A stretch of 29,622 nt of DNA from Burkholderiaceae bacterium (GCA_947371415.1 CANBPJ010000005.1:1-29622), one strand, 5' to 3'; shown: positions 8,148-16,353, counted from the first letter of the stretch. Translations and numbers: made by a program. Notes: a model not told the origin generated them from the letters alone.

Positions 8148-9425
8148 ATGCAAACTCAACTCGCCCCCCAATTTGCCAATACCCCCGAAGGTATTGAAGC
8201 AGCTAGAATTCTTGGCAAATGTGTACACTGCGGCTTCTGTACCGCCACCTGCCCCACCTACCAAATTTTGGGCGATGAATTAGATGGTCCACGCGGTCGC
8301 ATCTACCTCATTAAACAAATTGCAGAGGGCCAAACACCAACCGAGAAAACACGGTTGCATTTAGATCGTTGCCTCACCTGCCGCAATTGTGAAAGCACTT
8401 GTCCTAGTGGTGTGCAATACGGAAACTTGATTGATATTGGTCGTAAGTGGGCAGAAGAAAATACTCCCGAGCGCCCTCTCACCCAACGCTTCACACGTTG
8501 GGCCCTCAAAGAGGGGTTAACTAGCCCAAAGTTATTTAATTCAGCGATGGCACTGGGTCGATTAGTTCGCCCACTCATGCCAGTTGGTATTCAGCGAAAG
8601 ATCCCGGAAGCCAGAAGTAAGGCCTTAGCCAGCAATACCAATCCATACGCAAGGCCACAAACAGCCCACTCACGCAAGATGTTATTACTTGAAGGTTGCG
8701 TTCAACCTGGCATGCTGCCCAATATCAATTCCGCTACTGCGCGTGTTTTGGATGCACTCAAGATTCAATTAATAAGCGCACCTAATGCGACTTGCTGCGG
8801 TGCATTGCGCTACCACTTGAACGATCAAGCCGGTGGATTGGATAATGCTAAACAAAATATCGATGCCTGGTGGCCACTGGTTGAACAGGGTGCAGAAGCC
8901 ATTGTGATGACAGCCTCTGGTTGTGGCGTCATGGTGAAGGACTATGGACATCTGTTTGCGAATGATCCGCAATATGCCACTAAGGCCAAAAAGATCTCCG
9001 ATCTCACCAAAGATATTTCAGAAATCTTGCCAACACTTCAAAGTGAGCTCCTTGCTTTAGTGGGGGCGGATGCCAAATCAGGCGTGGTCTATCACCCTCC
9101 CTGCACCTTACAACATGGTCAGCAAATTCGCGGGAAAGTAGAAGGCCTCTTAAGTGGACTTGGTATTAGCGTGCGCCTCTGTGCCGATAGCCATCTTTGC
9201 TGTGGCTCTGCAGGTACATACTCAGTAACCCAGCCTGAATTATCCGAACAACTACGTAAAAATAAATTGGGTCACCTGCAAACCGCTTGCGAAGAGTCTG
9301 GCGCCCAAGTCATTGTTTCTGGAAATATTGGCTGCATTACACACCTTCAGCAAGATGACACGCCAGTACTCCATTGGATTGAAATCATTGATCAGCTCAT
9401 TACCCAACAAGGTCTAACAAAATAA
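8148..9425 (+). CDS. glcF: Glycolate oxidase iron-sulfur subunit GlcF
   Basis: GlcF carries electrons from the GlcD/GlcE flavins to the membrane. The 425-residue product has two [4Fe-4S] motifs, C25-C28-C31-C35 in 'CVHCGFCTATCP' and C75-C78-C81-C85 in 'CLTCRNCESTCP', then two CCG-type cysteine-rich domains ('TCCGALRYHL' and 'HLCCGSAGTYSV') as in heterodisulfide-reductase-like subunits. The start is ATG 8148: it gives 'MQTQLAPQF', matching the E. coli start 'MQTQL'. A GTG at 8097 would extend the protein into the end of glcE without family support. No good Shine-Dalgarno is visible, so it may depend on re-initiation after glcE. Its stop overlaps yggS as TAATG. Confidence 0.96.
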   Translation: MQTQLAPQFANTPEGIEAARILGKCVHCGFCTATCPTYQILGDELDGPRGRIYLIKQIAEGQTPTEKTRLHLDRCLTCRNCESTCPSGVQYGNLIDIGRKWAEENTPERPLTQRFTRWALKEGLTSPKLFNSAMALGRLVRPLMPVGIQRKIPEARSKALASNTNPYARPQTAHSRKMLLLEGCVQPGMLPNINSATARVLDALKIQLISAPNATCCGALRYHLNDQAGGLDNAKQNIDAWWPLVEQGAEAIVMTASGCGVMVKDYGHLFANDPQYATKAKKISDLTKDISEILPTLQSELLALVGADAKSGVVYHPPCTLQHGQQIRGKVEGLLSGLGISVRLCADSHLCCGSAGTYSVTQPELSEQLRKNKLGHLQTACEESGAQVIVSGNIGCITHLQQDDTPVLHWIEIIDQLITQQGLTK

Positions 9426-10150
9426 TGAGTCAAGTTACCACCAACCTGATGTTGGTAAAGCAAAGGCTGGAGTTAGCGGCACTAGCAGCCAAGCGTGAGC
9501 CAGAGGATATTCAACTAATCGCGGTCAGTAAAACCTTCCCCTCCAGGGCGGTTGAAGAGGCAATGCATGCAGGGCAAACTGCTTTTGGCGAAAATTACGT
9601 TCAAGAAGGTGTTGAGAAAATTCAGCTGCTTGCCAAATTACGCCCTTGGCTTCAATGGCACTTCATTGGCCCACTCCAGAGCAATAAGACACGAGAGGTA
9701 GCAGAGCATTTTGATTGGGTTCACAGCATAGATCGACTCAAAATTGCAGAACGTCTTTCTAGTCAACGTGGAGAATTTCCAGAATTAGCGGAGTTGCAGG
9801 TTTGCGTCCAAATTAATGTCAGCGAAGAGGAAAGTAAAAGCGGCATTTCGATCGAGGAAGTCGAGCTACTTTGCGATGCCATTGCTAAATTACCTCATAT
9901 TGCTCTTCGTGGACTCATGGCCATACCCGCACCCACTGATAATGTAAGCCAACAGCATCAAGCCTTTGCGGCTGTTCGGGAGTGCTTTGCTGGGATTAAA
10001 GCGAAGCACATCAACGATCTTGGATATGATTTCTTTGACACTCTATCCATGGGAATGTCCGATGATATGGAGGCTGCAATAGCCGAGGGCAGCACTATGG
10101 TTCGCATAGGAAGCGCCATTTTTGGGAAGCGCGATAAGATAAAAGCATGA
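9425..10150 (+). CDS. yggS: YggS family pyridoxal 5'-phosphate homeostasis protein
   Basis: This 241-residue cytosolic PLP-binding protein of the YggS/YBL036C/PROSC group has a single alanine-racemase-like TIM barrel. The PLP lysine is K36 in 'LIAVSKTFP'; 'FGENYVQEGVEKI', 'WHFIGPLQSNKTREV', 'LRGLMAIPAP' and 'LSMGMSDDMEAAIAEGSTMVRIGSAIFG' are family hallmarks. These proteins buffer free PLP and affect amino acid pools rather than catalysing a known reaction. The ATG overlaps the glcF stop (TAATG) and its own stop overlaps proC (ATGA). The yggS-proC pair is widespread in proteobacteria; coupling to glcDEF is the less general feature. Confidence 0.96.
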   Translation: MSQVTTNLMLVKQRLELAALAAKREPEDIQLIAVSKTFPSRAVEEAMHAGQTAFGENYVQEGVEKIQLLAKLRPWLQWHFIGPLQSNKTREVAEHFDWVHSIDRLKIAERLSSQRGEFPELAELQVCVQINVSEEESKSGISIEEVELLCDAIAKLPHIALRGLMAIPAPTDNVSQQHQAFAAVRECFAGIKAKHINDLGYDFFDTLSMGMSDDMEAAIAEGSTMVRIGSAIFGKRDKIKA

Positions 10151-11007
10151 GCACACAACAAATCAATCAGAATGCCCACATTACCTTTATTGGTGGCGGC
10201 AACATGGGTCGCGCTTTAATTAGTGGATTACTGGCAAATGGCTTTGAGGCCAATCAACTTTCTGTAGTTGAATCGAACGCTAGCACCGGACTTCAACTAC
10301 ATCAAGATTTTGGCGTGCAAATTATTGGCGCTTTGGAGCAAATCGCTTTTGACTTCTCCAAAAATAATGTTGTGGTCATGGCCATCAAACCCCAGGACTT
10401 CAATGTAGTGGCGAAGTCTTTGAGCGCCAAGCTCAAACATGCAAGCGCACCAGGCCCATTGATCCTGAGTATTGCTGCCGGCATTCGCCTTAAAGATATG
10501 AGTCGCTGGCTTGATCATGAGCGTTGTGTTCGCGCCATGCCTAATACCCCCGCCCTCATTGGCAAAGGAATTACAGGACTTTTTGCCGATGCGGCAGTCA
10601 ATACGTCTGACCGTGCGCTAGCAGAGACTATTTGCAACGCAGTAGGTCAAGCAGTCTGGGTAAGCGAAGAGAAACTCATGGATGCTGTTACCGCTGTTTC
10701 TGGAAGTGGCCCCGCCTATGTCTTTGCATTCTTAGAAGCGATGCAATCTAGCGGCGAGAAGCTTGGGCTTGATGCGGCCACTGCTCGCAAACTAGCCTAT
10801 GCAACCTTAGAAGGTGCTACACAGCTTGCTCATAACTCCGATGAGCATGCAGGCGTATTGCGCGAACGAGTCACATCAAAGGGTGGTACAACAGCTGCTG
10901 CCCTCGAGATACTCAAGCAACTCGATTGGCATGGCACTCTTGAAAAAGCAATTGACGCTGCCAGCCAACGTGGCAAAGCCATGGGCGATGAACTAGGTAA
11001 GAACTAA
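10147..11007 (+). CDS. proC: Pyrroline-5-carboxylate reductase
   Basis: ProC reduces 1-pyrroline-5-carboxylate to proline with NAD(P)H, the last step of proline synthesis. The 286 residues include the Rossmann motif 'ITFIGGGNMGRALISGLL' (GGGNMG at 16-21), 'VVMAIKPQDF', 'RAMPNTPALIGKGITGL', 'AVSGSGPAYVFAFLEAM' and the C-terminal P5CR signature 'RERVTSKGGTTAAALEIL'. The ATG overlaps the yggS stop (ATGA), making this the last gene of the glcDEF-yggS-proC run. The TAA at 11005-11007 overlaps the stop of convergent ubiA, so no intergenic terminator is possible; a GNRA-capped hairpin follows inside ubiA. Confidence 0.97.
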   Translation: MSTQQINQNAHITFIGGGNMGRALISGLLANGFEANQLSVVESNASTGLQLHQDFGVQIIGALEQIAFDFSKNNVVVMAIKPQDFNVVAKSLSAKLKHASAPGPLILSIAAGIRLKDMSRWLDHERCVRAMPNTPALIGKGITGLFADAAVNTSDRALAETICNAVGQAVWVSEEKLMDAVTAVSGSGPAYVFAFLEAMQSSGEKLGLDAATARKLAYATLEGATQLAHNSDEHAGVLRERVTSKGGTTAAALEILKQLDWHGTLEKAIDAASQRGKAMGDELGKN

Positions 11008-11861
11008 AAGCGCGCTAAACCCAAGAGGATGCCTAGAAATAGGAATCCTCCCAGCCAGTTATTGTGACGAAATGCTTTAAAGCAATCCTCTCGCTTACGG
11101 GTGGCAACCAATTTCAGGTGGTAAATTGCACAAGCTAGTGCCATGGCCCACCCAATCCAAAAGTAGCCGCTCAGGTTTGCAATCTGAGCAACCCATGCCT
11201 GACTCAGAAACAAGATGCCGTAACTTACTGCAATCGCGAGCACATCAAAGTGGCCAAACGTAATGGCAGAGGTCCGTAAACCTAAACGCAAATCATCATC
11301 TCGATCGACCATGGCATAAGCCGTATCGTAAGCAATGGCCCAGAAGATATTGCCGACAAATAAAATCCATGCCTCTGCTGGAATGAAATTCAGCACCGCT
11401 GCATAGGCCATCGGGATTCCGAAGCCAAAAGCAATTCCAAGGACTGCCTGTGGAATAGCAAAGAAGCGTTTGGTGAAGGGATAAAAAACTGCAACTACTA
11501 AAGCAAAGATAGAAAGTACTTTAGTGAGAGCATTCAAAGGCTGAATCAGTAAAAAGGCAATCAGCACCAAACTGGCGGCTACTGCTAGCGCCTCTTTCCC
11601 AGATATTTTTCCACTCGTAATGGGCCGGTCTTTAGTTCTCAATACATGACGATCAAAATCGCGATCTGCATAGTCATTCATAGCGCAACCAGCGCTACGC
11701 ATTAAAAATGTTCCCAAGGTAAAAATAAAGAGCAGAGACGATTCAGGAAAACCGCCGCTCGCTAACCAAAGTGCCCATAAGGTTGGCCATAGCAATAAGA
11801 GAGTTCCAATAGGCTTATCGAGACGAATCAAATAAGCATAAGCAATCAAACGATCACGCAT
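11004..11861 (-). CDS. ubiA: 4-hydroxybenzoate polyprenyltransferase
   Basis: UbiA is an integral membrane prenyltransferase that attaches the polyprenyl tail to 4-hydroxybenzoate in ubiquinone synthesis. The 285 residues form a multi-helix hydrophobic protein with both Mg-diphosphate motifs: 'NDYADRDFD' (62-70) and 'YDTAYAMVDRDDD' (178-190). The N-terminal 'RLDKPIGTLLLLWPTLWALW' is typical of UbiA. It lies 36 bp after recG and is probably in the same transcript. Its TAG (complement of 11004-11006) overlaps the proC stop by 4 bp on the other strand. No Shine-Dalgarno is evident before the ATG. Confidence 0.97.
   Translation of the reverse strand: MRDRLIAYAYLIRLDKPIGTLLLLWPTLWALWLASGGFPESSLLFIFTLGTFLMRSAGCAMNDYADRDFDRHVLRTKDRPITSGKISGKEALAVAASLVLIAFLLIQPLNALTKVLSIFALVVAVFYPFTKRFFAIPQAVLGIAFGFGIPMAYAAVLNFIPAEAWILFVGNIFWAIAYDTAYAMVDRDDDLRLGLRTSAITFGHFDVLAIAVSYGILFLSQAWVAQIANLSGYFWIGWAMALACAIYHLKLVATRKREDCFKAFRHNNWLGGFLFLGILLGLARF
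11025..11050. other. Stem-loop with GAAA tetraloop beyond the proC stop
   Basis: An 11-bp stem (GAGGATGCCTA at 11025-11035 with TAGGAATCCTC at 11040-11050, one G/A mismatch) is capped by GAAA on the + strand, 17 nt after the proC stop and inside the ubiA coding end. No T run follows, so it is not a classical terminator; it could define or protect the proC mRNA 3' end. Confidence 0.4.
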
Positions 11862-11897
11862 TAGATAAACAGTCTTTTGATAGTCATGAAGTAATTA

Positions 11898-14006
11898 TCA
11901 AGCCTTTAGAAACTCGGTGCGAGATCCCAGCCAACGCTCTAGATGTCTTTCCACTATGTCGCTATGCTCAGCTAGCAAACGATCGGCGGCAACTTGGGCC
12001 AATTCAATTAACCAGGCATCTCGCTGAAGATCCACAAAACGCAACATCGCATCGCCGGACTGTTTGGCTCCTAAAAGCTCGCCTGGGCCACGAAGTGATA
12101 AGTCACGCTCTGCAATTACAAAACCATCCGAAGTCTCTCGTAAAGTTTGTAGTCGCTCTTTTGCTGCTAAGGACAAAGGTTCCGCATACATCAAGATACA
12201 AACCGAATCTGCTGAGCCACGTCCTACGCGCCCCCTGAGCTGATGAATCTGTGCATAGCCAAAGCGCTCTGCATGCTCAATCACCATCAATGCAGCATTA
12301 GGCACATCCACACCCACCTCAATCACCGTAGTCGCCACCAGCAACTGAATTTCATTGGCCTTGAAAGCAGCCATCACAGCCGCTTTCTCTTCACTTTTTA
12401 ATCGGCCGTGTACCAAACCTACTTTGAAGTTAGGCAATGCTTGTGTAAGCTGCTCAAAACTTTCAACGGCAGTCTGCAATTGCAATACTTCAGACTCTTC
12501 AATTAAAGGACAAACCCAATATGCTTGTAGACCCTTGGCCAACCAATCATGCAAACCGCTAATCACTTCATCTCTACGAGCTGCTTTGACAACTTTAGTG
12601 GCAATGGGTTTGCGCCCAGGAGGCAATTCATCAATGACGGAGACATCGAGGTCAGCGTAGTAAGTCATCGCCAGCGTACGAGGAATTGGAGTTGCTGACA
12701 TCATTAATTGATGGCAATAAAACAACTCGGAACCAACGCGTTGCTGAATCTCTAGACGCTGTCTTACGCCAAAACGGTGTTGCTCATCAATCACCGCTAA
12801 ACCCAACTTTGCAAAACTCACCTTATCTTGAATAAGCGCATGTGTACCGATGATGAGTTGCGCATCACCGCTTTCAATCATCTCTTGCGCCAGCCTCTTC
12901 TCTTTGGCCTTCAGGCTACCAGAGAGCCAAGCAATCTTAACCCCCAGAGGCTCGAACCACTCCTTCATCTTGAGGTAGTGTTGCTCCGCCAGAATTTCTG
13001 TAGGAGCCATGATGGCGGCTTGATAACCATGATCCATTGCGCGCGCAGCAGCCAATGCTGCAATCACTGTTTTCCCGCTACCGACGTCACCCTGTAACAA
13101 TCGATTCATTGGAAAAGAATTGGATAGATCTTGACCAATCTCCAACCAAACACGTGCTTGTGCACCAGTCAGCTCGAAGGGCAAGACTTTGAGCAAGCCG
13201 TCTTCAATGCTGATAATTGTTTTATTTGCCGTTGCTTTTTTTGCGCTTGCTTTGGTTTTTTGCCGATCCTTCTCAAAACTAGGGGCACGTCTTTCCCGGC
13301 GAATAGCATGCGCCCGTTTCAAAGAGATTTGCTGGGCAAGTAATTCTTCAAACTGCACGCGGCGCCAAGCGGGATGGGTGCGCTCAAGCAATGACTGGGT
13401 ATTTGCGTCAGCAGGTGGCTGATGCAAATATACGATTGCCTCTTGCAAGCGCGGCCAATCATTACTTGGCAATATTTCTGCCATGAGCTTGGTTGGTAAA
13501 AATTCTGCCAAACTTTCTTTCAAGCTAGCATCGCGTAAGGCCTGTAGGACTGCTTTCCGAATAATGGTCTGAGATATCCCTGCGCTGGCGGGGTATACCG
13601 GGGTCAAACTAGCAGATAAGGGCGCATCCGGAGTCACGGCACGAACGGTAGGATGCACCATCTCTGCACCAAGGTAGCCCTCTCGCACCTCACCACGCAC
13701 GCGCACATGACTGCCGACTGCCATTTGCTTCTGCTGGCTAGGGTAGAAATTGAGGAAACGGAGTTGCAGTGAGGCGGTGTCGTCCTCAATCGTGACCAAT
13801 AACTGTCTTCTGGGGCGAAACATGACCTGATTGCGAATCACGGCACCTTGAGTTTGGATAGACTGAAACCTCCCCAGCCCCAAGGCCTCCTCAATCGTGA
13901 AAAGCTCTGTCTCGTCTTCATAGCGGGATGGCAGATGCAAAGCAAGTGCCATAGGGCTGTTTAAACCCATCTTTTCGAGTGTAGTTGGCGGTCGCTTAGT
14001 CGTCAT
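11898..14006 (-). CDS. recG: ATP-dependent DNA helicase RecG
   Basis: RecG remodels stalled replication forks and branch-migrates Holliday junctions. From the ATG at 14006 it has 702 residues (693 in E. coli). It has an N-terminal OB-fold wedge domain, then the helicase core: 'TGAQARVW', Walker A 'GDVGSGKT' (306-313), 'APTEILAEQH', the DEQH box in 'VIDEQHRFGVRQR', 'SATPIPRTLAMT', 'LLVATTVIEVGVDVPNA' and 'QLRGRVGRG', ending with the RecG 'RDLSLRGPGELLGAKQSG'. The open frame extends upstream to 14075, but those 23 codons would overlap queA and lack family support. Between wedge and helicase is a Lys/Ala-rich insertion (about residues 246-265) not in E. coli RecG, encoded partly by an A7 run. 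It is divergent from queA across 30 bp and is followed by ubiA. Confidence 0.96.
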   Translation of the reverse strand: MTTKRPPTTLEKMGLNSPMALALHLPSRYEDETELFTIEEALGLGRFQSIQTQGAVIRNQVMFRPRRQLLVTIEDDTASLQLRFLNFYPSQQKQMAVGSHVRVRGEVREGYLGAEMVHPTVRAVTPDAPLSASLTPVYPASAGISQTIIRKAVLQALRDASLKESLAEFLPTKLMAEILPSNDWPRLQEAIVYLHQPPADANTQSLLERTHPAWRRVQFEELLAQQISLKRAHAIRRERRAPSFEKDRQKTKASAKKATANKTIISIEDGLLKVLPFELTGAQARVWLEIGQDLSNSFPMNRLLQGDVGSGKTVIAALAAARAMDHGYQAAIMAPTEILAEQHYLKMKEWFEPLGVKIAWLSGSLKAKEKRLAQEMIESGDAQLIIGTHALIQDKVSFAKLGLAVIDEQHRFGVRQRLEIQQRVGSELFYCHQLMMSATPIPRTLAMTYYADLDVSVIDELPPGRKPIATKVVKAARRDEVISGLHDWLAKGLQAYWVCPLIEESEVLQLQTAVESFEQLTQALPNFKVGLVHGRLKSEEKAAVMAAFKANEIQLLVATTVIEVGVDVPNAALMVIEHAERFGYAQIHQLRGRVGRGSADSVCILMYAEPLSLAAKERLQTLRETSDGFVIAERDLSLRGPGELLGAKQSGDAMLRFVDLQRDAWLIELAQVAADRLLAEHSDIVERHLERWLGSRTEFLKA

Positions 14007-14015
14007 CGTTAAAAT
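13985..14015 (+). promoter_or_regulatory. Candidate queA promoter
   Basis: TTGGCG (13985-13990) and TAAAAT (14010-14015) are 19 bp apart. The predicted start near 14022 leaves a leader of about 15 nt before the queA ATG. The element overlaps the first codons of recG on the other strand. The spacing is longer than ideal, so this is tentative. Confidence 0.3.
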
Positions 14016-14036
14016 CCAATACCTGATGGTAATGCT

Positions 14037-15071
14037 ATGCAACTTTCCGACTTCAATTACGACCTCCCGCCCCAACTAATTGCCCAGCACCCGCTGGCCA
14101 ATAGAACGGATAGCCGCCTCCTAGAGGTCAAGGCCGAAGGGGGTAGTGCCGCCCAATTGATTGATCGACAATTTCGGGACATACTTAACCTTATTAAGGC
14201 TGGGGATTTGCTGGTCTTTAATGACACCAAAGTCATTCCGGCTCGCTTGCATGGCAAAAAGGAGACTGGTGGCAATGTCGAACTCCTGATCGAACGCATT
14301 AGCGCCGAAAATCAGGCTTGGGTTCAAATCAGAGCCTCTAAAGTTCCAAAGACTGGGACGATCGTTCATGTCTATAACAAAATAGGCGAAACCTTCCCCG
14401 TGGAAATGATTGGTTATGACGGCCGATTCTATGAAGTGCGCTTTCCAGACAATGTCTTCTCCCTCTTGGAGCGTTTTGGTGAACTGCCACTCCCTCCTTA
14501 CATTGAGCACCAACCAAATCAAGAGGATGCCAATCGCTATCAAACCGTAGTTGCCAAGAATCCTGGCGCCGTCGCCGCCCCTACTGCGGGTCTGCACTTT
14601 GATGAAGCTATTCTTAGGCAGCTGCGTGAACTTGGCGTCAAGCAAGCCAGCGTCACCCTGCATGTAGGTGCAGGTACCTTTACTCCGGTTCGCGAGGAAG
14701 ATCTCAGTAAGCACAAGATGCATTACGAGTGGTTCTCGGTCCCCGCAGAAACCATTGCAGCAATTGAAGCTACTCATCAGGCAGGCGGCAGAGTCATTGC
14801 GGTTGGAACAACCAGCCTGCGAGCCCTAGAGAGCCAGGCTCAGACCCAAAAAGCCAGTGGTGAAACCAATTTATTCATCACACCCGGATATACATTCAAA
14901 GCCGTAGATTGCTTGCTGACGAACTTTCATCTGCCAAAATCCACTTTATTAATGTTGGTCAGCGCCTTTGCTGGCGTGGACAATATCCGCAATGCCTATC
15001 AACATGCCATTCAAATGGAATATCGCTTTTTCAGCTATGGCGATGCGATGTTCCTAAGCCGCCCCAACTAG
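14037..15071 (+). CDS. queA: S-adenosylmethionine:tRNA ribosyltransferase-isomerase
   Basis: QueA transfers and isomerises the ribosyl moiety of SAM onto preQ1 at tRNA position 34, forming epoxyqueuosine. The 344 residues begin with the family's 'MQLSDFNYDLPPQLIAQHPL' and contain 'DLLVFNDTKVIPARLHGKK', 'ELPLPPYI', 'PGAVAAPTAGLHFDE', 'VTLHVGAGTFTPV', 'HYEWFSVP', 'AVGTTSLRALES' and 'LLTNFHLPKSTLLMLVSAFAG', ending 'RFFSYGDAMFL'. It is divergent from recG and followed 8 bp later by tgt, which acts one step earlier on the same tRNA base. No strong Shine-Dalgarno is seen, and the leader is probably short. Confidence 0.98.
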   Translation: MQLSDFNYDLPPQLIAQHPLANRTDSRLLEVKAEGGSAAQLIDRQFRDILNLIKAGDLLVFNDTKVIPARLHGKKETGGNVELLIERISAENQAWVQIRASKVPKTGTIVHVYNKIGETFPVEMIGYDGRFYEVRFPDNVFSLLERFGELPLPPYIEHQPNQEDANRYQTVVAKNPGAVAAPTAGLHFDEAILRQLRELGVKQASVTLHVGAGTFTPVREEDLSKHKMHYEWFSVPAETIAAIEATHQAGGRVIAVGTTSLRALESQAQTQKASGETNLFITPGYTFKAVDCLLTNFHLPKSTLLMLVSAFAGVDNIRNAYQHAIQMEYRFFSYGDAMFLSRPN

Positions 15072-15079
15072 ACAAACTC

Positions 15080-16237
15080 ATGACTAAACCCGTTCACTTT
15101 AATATCTTGGCACGCGACTCCGCAAGCCCTGCACGCCTCGGTCAGCTTGACCTTCCTCACGGCAGTGTGCAAACACCGATCTTTATGCCAGTAGGGACAT
15201 ATGGCACGGTGAAGGCCATGACCCCGCGGGATTTAAATGAAGCTAAAGCACAAATTATTTTGGGCAATACCTTTCACCTATGGCTAAGGCCTGGTTTAGA
15301 TGTCATTAAGAAACATGGTGGCTTACATCGCTTTATGGGTTGGGATAAACCGATCTTGACTGACTCAGGCGGCTTTCAGGTATTTAGCCTGGGTGCTCTG
15401 AGAAAAATTTCTGAAGAAGGCGTGACCTTTGCTTCACCAATTAATGGCGATAAGCTATTTATGTCCCCAGAAGTATCCATGGAAATTCAGGCAGTCCTGA
15501 ACAGTGATATCGCCATGCAGTTTGATGAATGCACTCCTTATGAAATCAAAGGACAGGCAACTTCAGAAAAAACCGCTCGCGCCTCTCTCGAAATGTCCTT
15601 ACGGTGGGGCGATCGCTCCTTAAAACGCTTTCGGGAGCTAGAAACTGGCAACGGCCTCTTTGGCATTGTCCAAGGCGGGATGTTTGAAAACCTGCGTGAA
15701 TTCTCTCTGGATGCTGTGAGTCAGCAGGGTTTTGATGGCATTGCCATTGGCGGCCTCTCTGTTGGGGAGCCTAAACCAGAATTTGAGCGCATTCTGAACT
15801 TCACGGCCCCTAAGTTGCCAGAGCATATGCCCCATTATTTAATGGGGGTTGGGACACCAGAAGACCTGATGCTGGGCGTCAGCCTGGGCATTGATATGTT
15901 TGACTGTGTGATGCCCACCCGCAATGCCCGTAATGGCTGGCTCTTTACGCGCTTTGGCGACCTCAAGCTACGCAATGCTGGCTACAAAGAGGATGACCGC
16001 CCCGTTGACCCTACCTGTGCCTGCTATACCTGCCAAAACTTCACTAGATCCTACTTAAATCACCTCCAAAAGGCGAATGAGATCCTTGGATCGCAGCTCA
16101 ATACCATTCACAACCTCTCCTACTACCTCCAACTCATGGAAGAGGTTAGAGAGTCCTTGGCCAAGGATCGTTTTAGCGCCTATCGCGAGGAATTTCATCG
16201 GAATCGCCAGCGTGGTGTAGAGCCCGGACAGGATTAA
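15080..16237 (+). CDS. tgt: tRNA-guanine transglycosylase
   Basis: Tgt exchanges guanine-34 of GUN-anticodon tRNAs for preQ1. The 385 residues include 'PVGTYGTVKAM', D95 in 'LTDSGGFQVFSLG', 'GIVQGG', nucleophile D275 in 'DMFDCVMPTRNARNG', and the zinc ligands C313, C315, C318 and H344; D275 and the zinc ligands each sit 11 residues later than in E. coli Tgt. The ATG at 15080 is chosen because it gives 'MTKPVHFNILARD'; the frame stays open upstream to 14909, but that part lies inside queA. The gene ends with tandem in-frame stops TAATAG. The order queA-tgt-yajC-secD-secF is the same as in E. coli. Confidence 0.98.
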   Translation: MTKPVHFNILARDSASPARLGQLDLPHGSVQTPIFMPVGTYGTVKAMTPRDLNEAKAQIILGNTFHLWLRPGLDVIKKHGGLHRFMGWDKPILTDSGGFQVFSLGALRKISEEGVTFASPINGDKLFMSPEVSMEIQAVLNSDIAMQFDECTPYEIKGQATSEKTARASLEMSLRWGDRSLKRFRELETGNGLFGIVQGGMFENLREFSLDAVSQQGFDGIAIGGLSVGEPKPEFERILNFTAPKLPEHMPHYLMGVGTPEDLMLGVSLGIDMFDCVMPTRNARNGWLFTRFGDLKLRNAGYKEDDRPVDPTCACYTCQNFTRSYLNHLQKANEILGSQLNTIHNLSYYLQLMEEVRESLAKDRFSAYREEFHRNRQRGVEPGQD

Positions 16238-16292
16238 TAGCCCTAGGGCAGTAAATCAGCCCTCCAAGCCCCTGACAGTTTAGAATTGCGGG

Positions 16293-16321
16293 TTTACGGC
16301 TTTGCTTAAAAAGCCTAAAAC
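16293..16321 (+). promoter_or_regulatory. Candidate yajC-secDF promoter
   Basis: TTTACG (16293-16298) and TAAAAC (16316-16321) are spaced by 17 bp, each matching consensus at four of six positions. The predicted start is near 16328, about 30 nt before yajC. The spacer is largely filled by a perfect dyad (GGCTTT/AAAGCC). Transcription may equally read through from queA-tgt. Confidence 0.3.
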
Positions 16322-16332
16322 TGAAGCAGTTT
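16298..16332 (+). other. Two back-to-back hairpins in the tgt-yajC spacer
   Basis: GGCTTT/AAAGCC (16298-16303 with 16310-16315, 6-nt loop) is followed two bases later by AAACTG/CAGTTT (16318-16323 with 16327-16332, 3-nt loop AAG). The palindrome CCAATTGG (16333-16340) follows directly, and GCCCTAGGGC (16240-16249) lies just after the tgt stop. No T run follows, so termination is unlikely; these could be operators or leader structure. Confidence 0.35.
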
Positions 16333-16348
16333 CCAATTGGTAATTAAT

Positions 16349-16353
16349 GGAGG
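16349..16353 (+). promoter_or_regulatory. Strong ribosome binding site of yajC
   Basis: GGAGG sits 6 nt before the yajC ATG at 16360. This is one of the clearest Shine-Dalgarno sequences in a window where many genes have none, and it fixes the yajC start. Confidence 0.8.

Noticed and set aside
14121..14777. 218-codon open frame on the minus strand inside queA
   Set aside because: It lies wholly antisense to a gene with clear full-length family motifs, matches no family I know and has no ribosome binding site; it is a by-product of queA codon use.
14909..15079. 57-codon N-terminal extension of tgt within queA
   Set aside because: The extension lies inside the conserved queA 3' end, and Tgt proteins start at the downstream Met.
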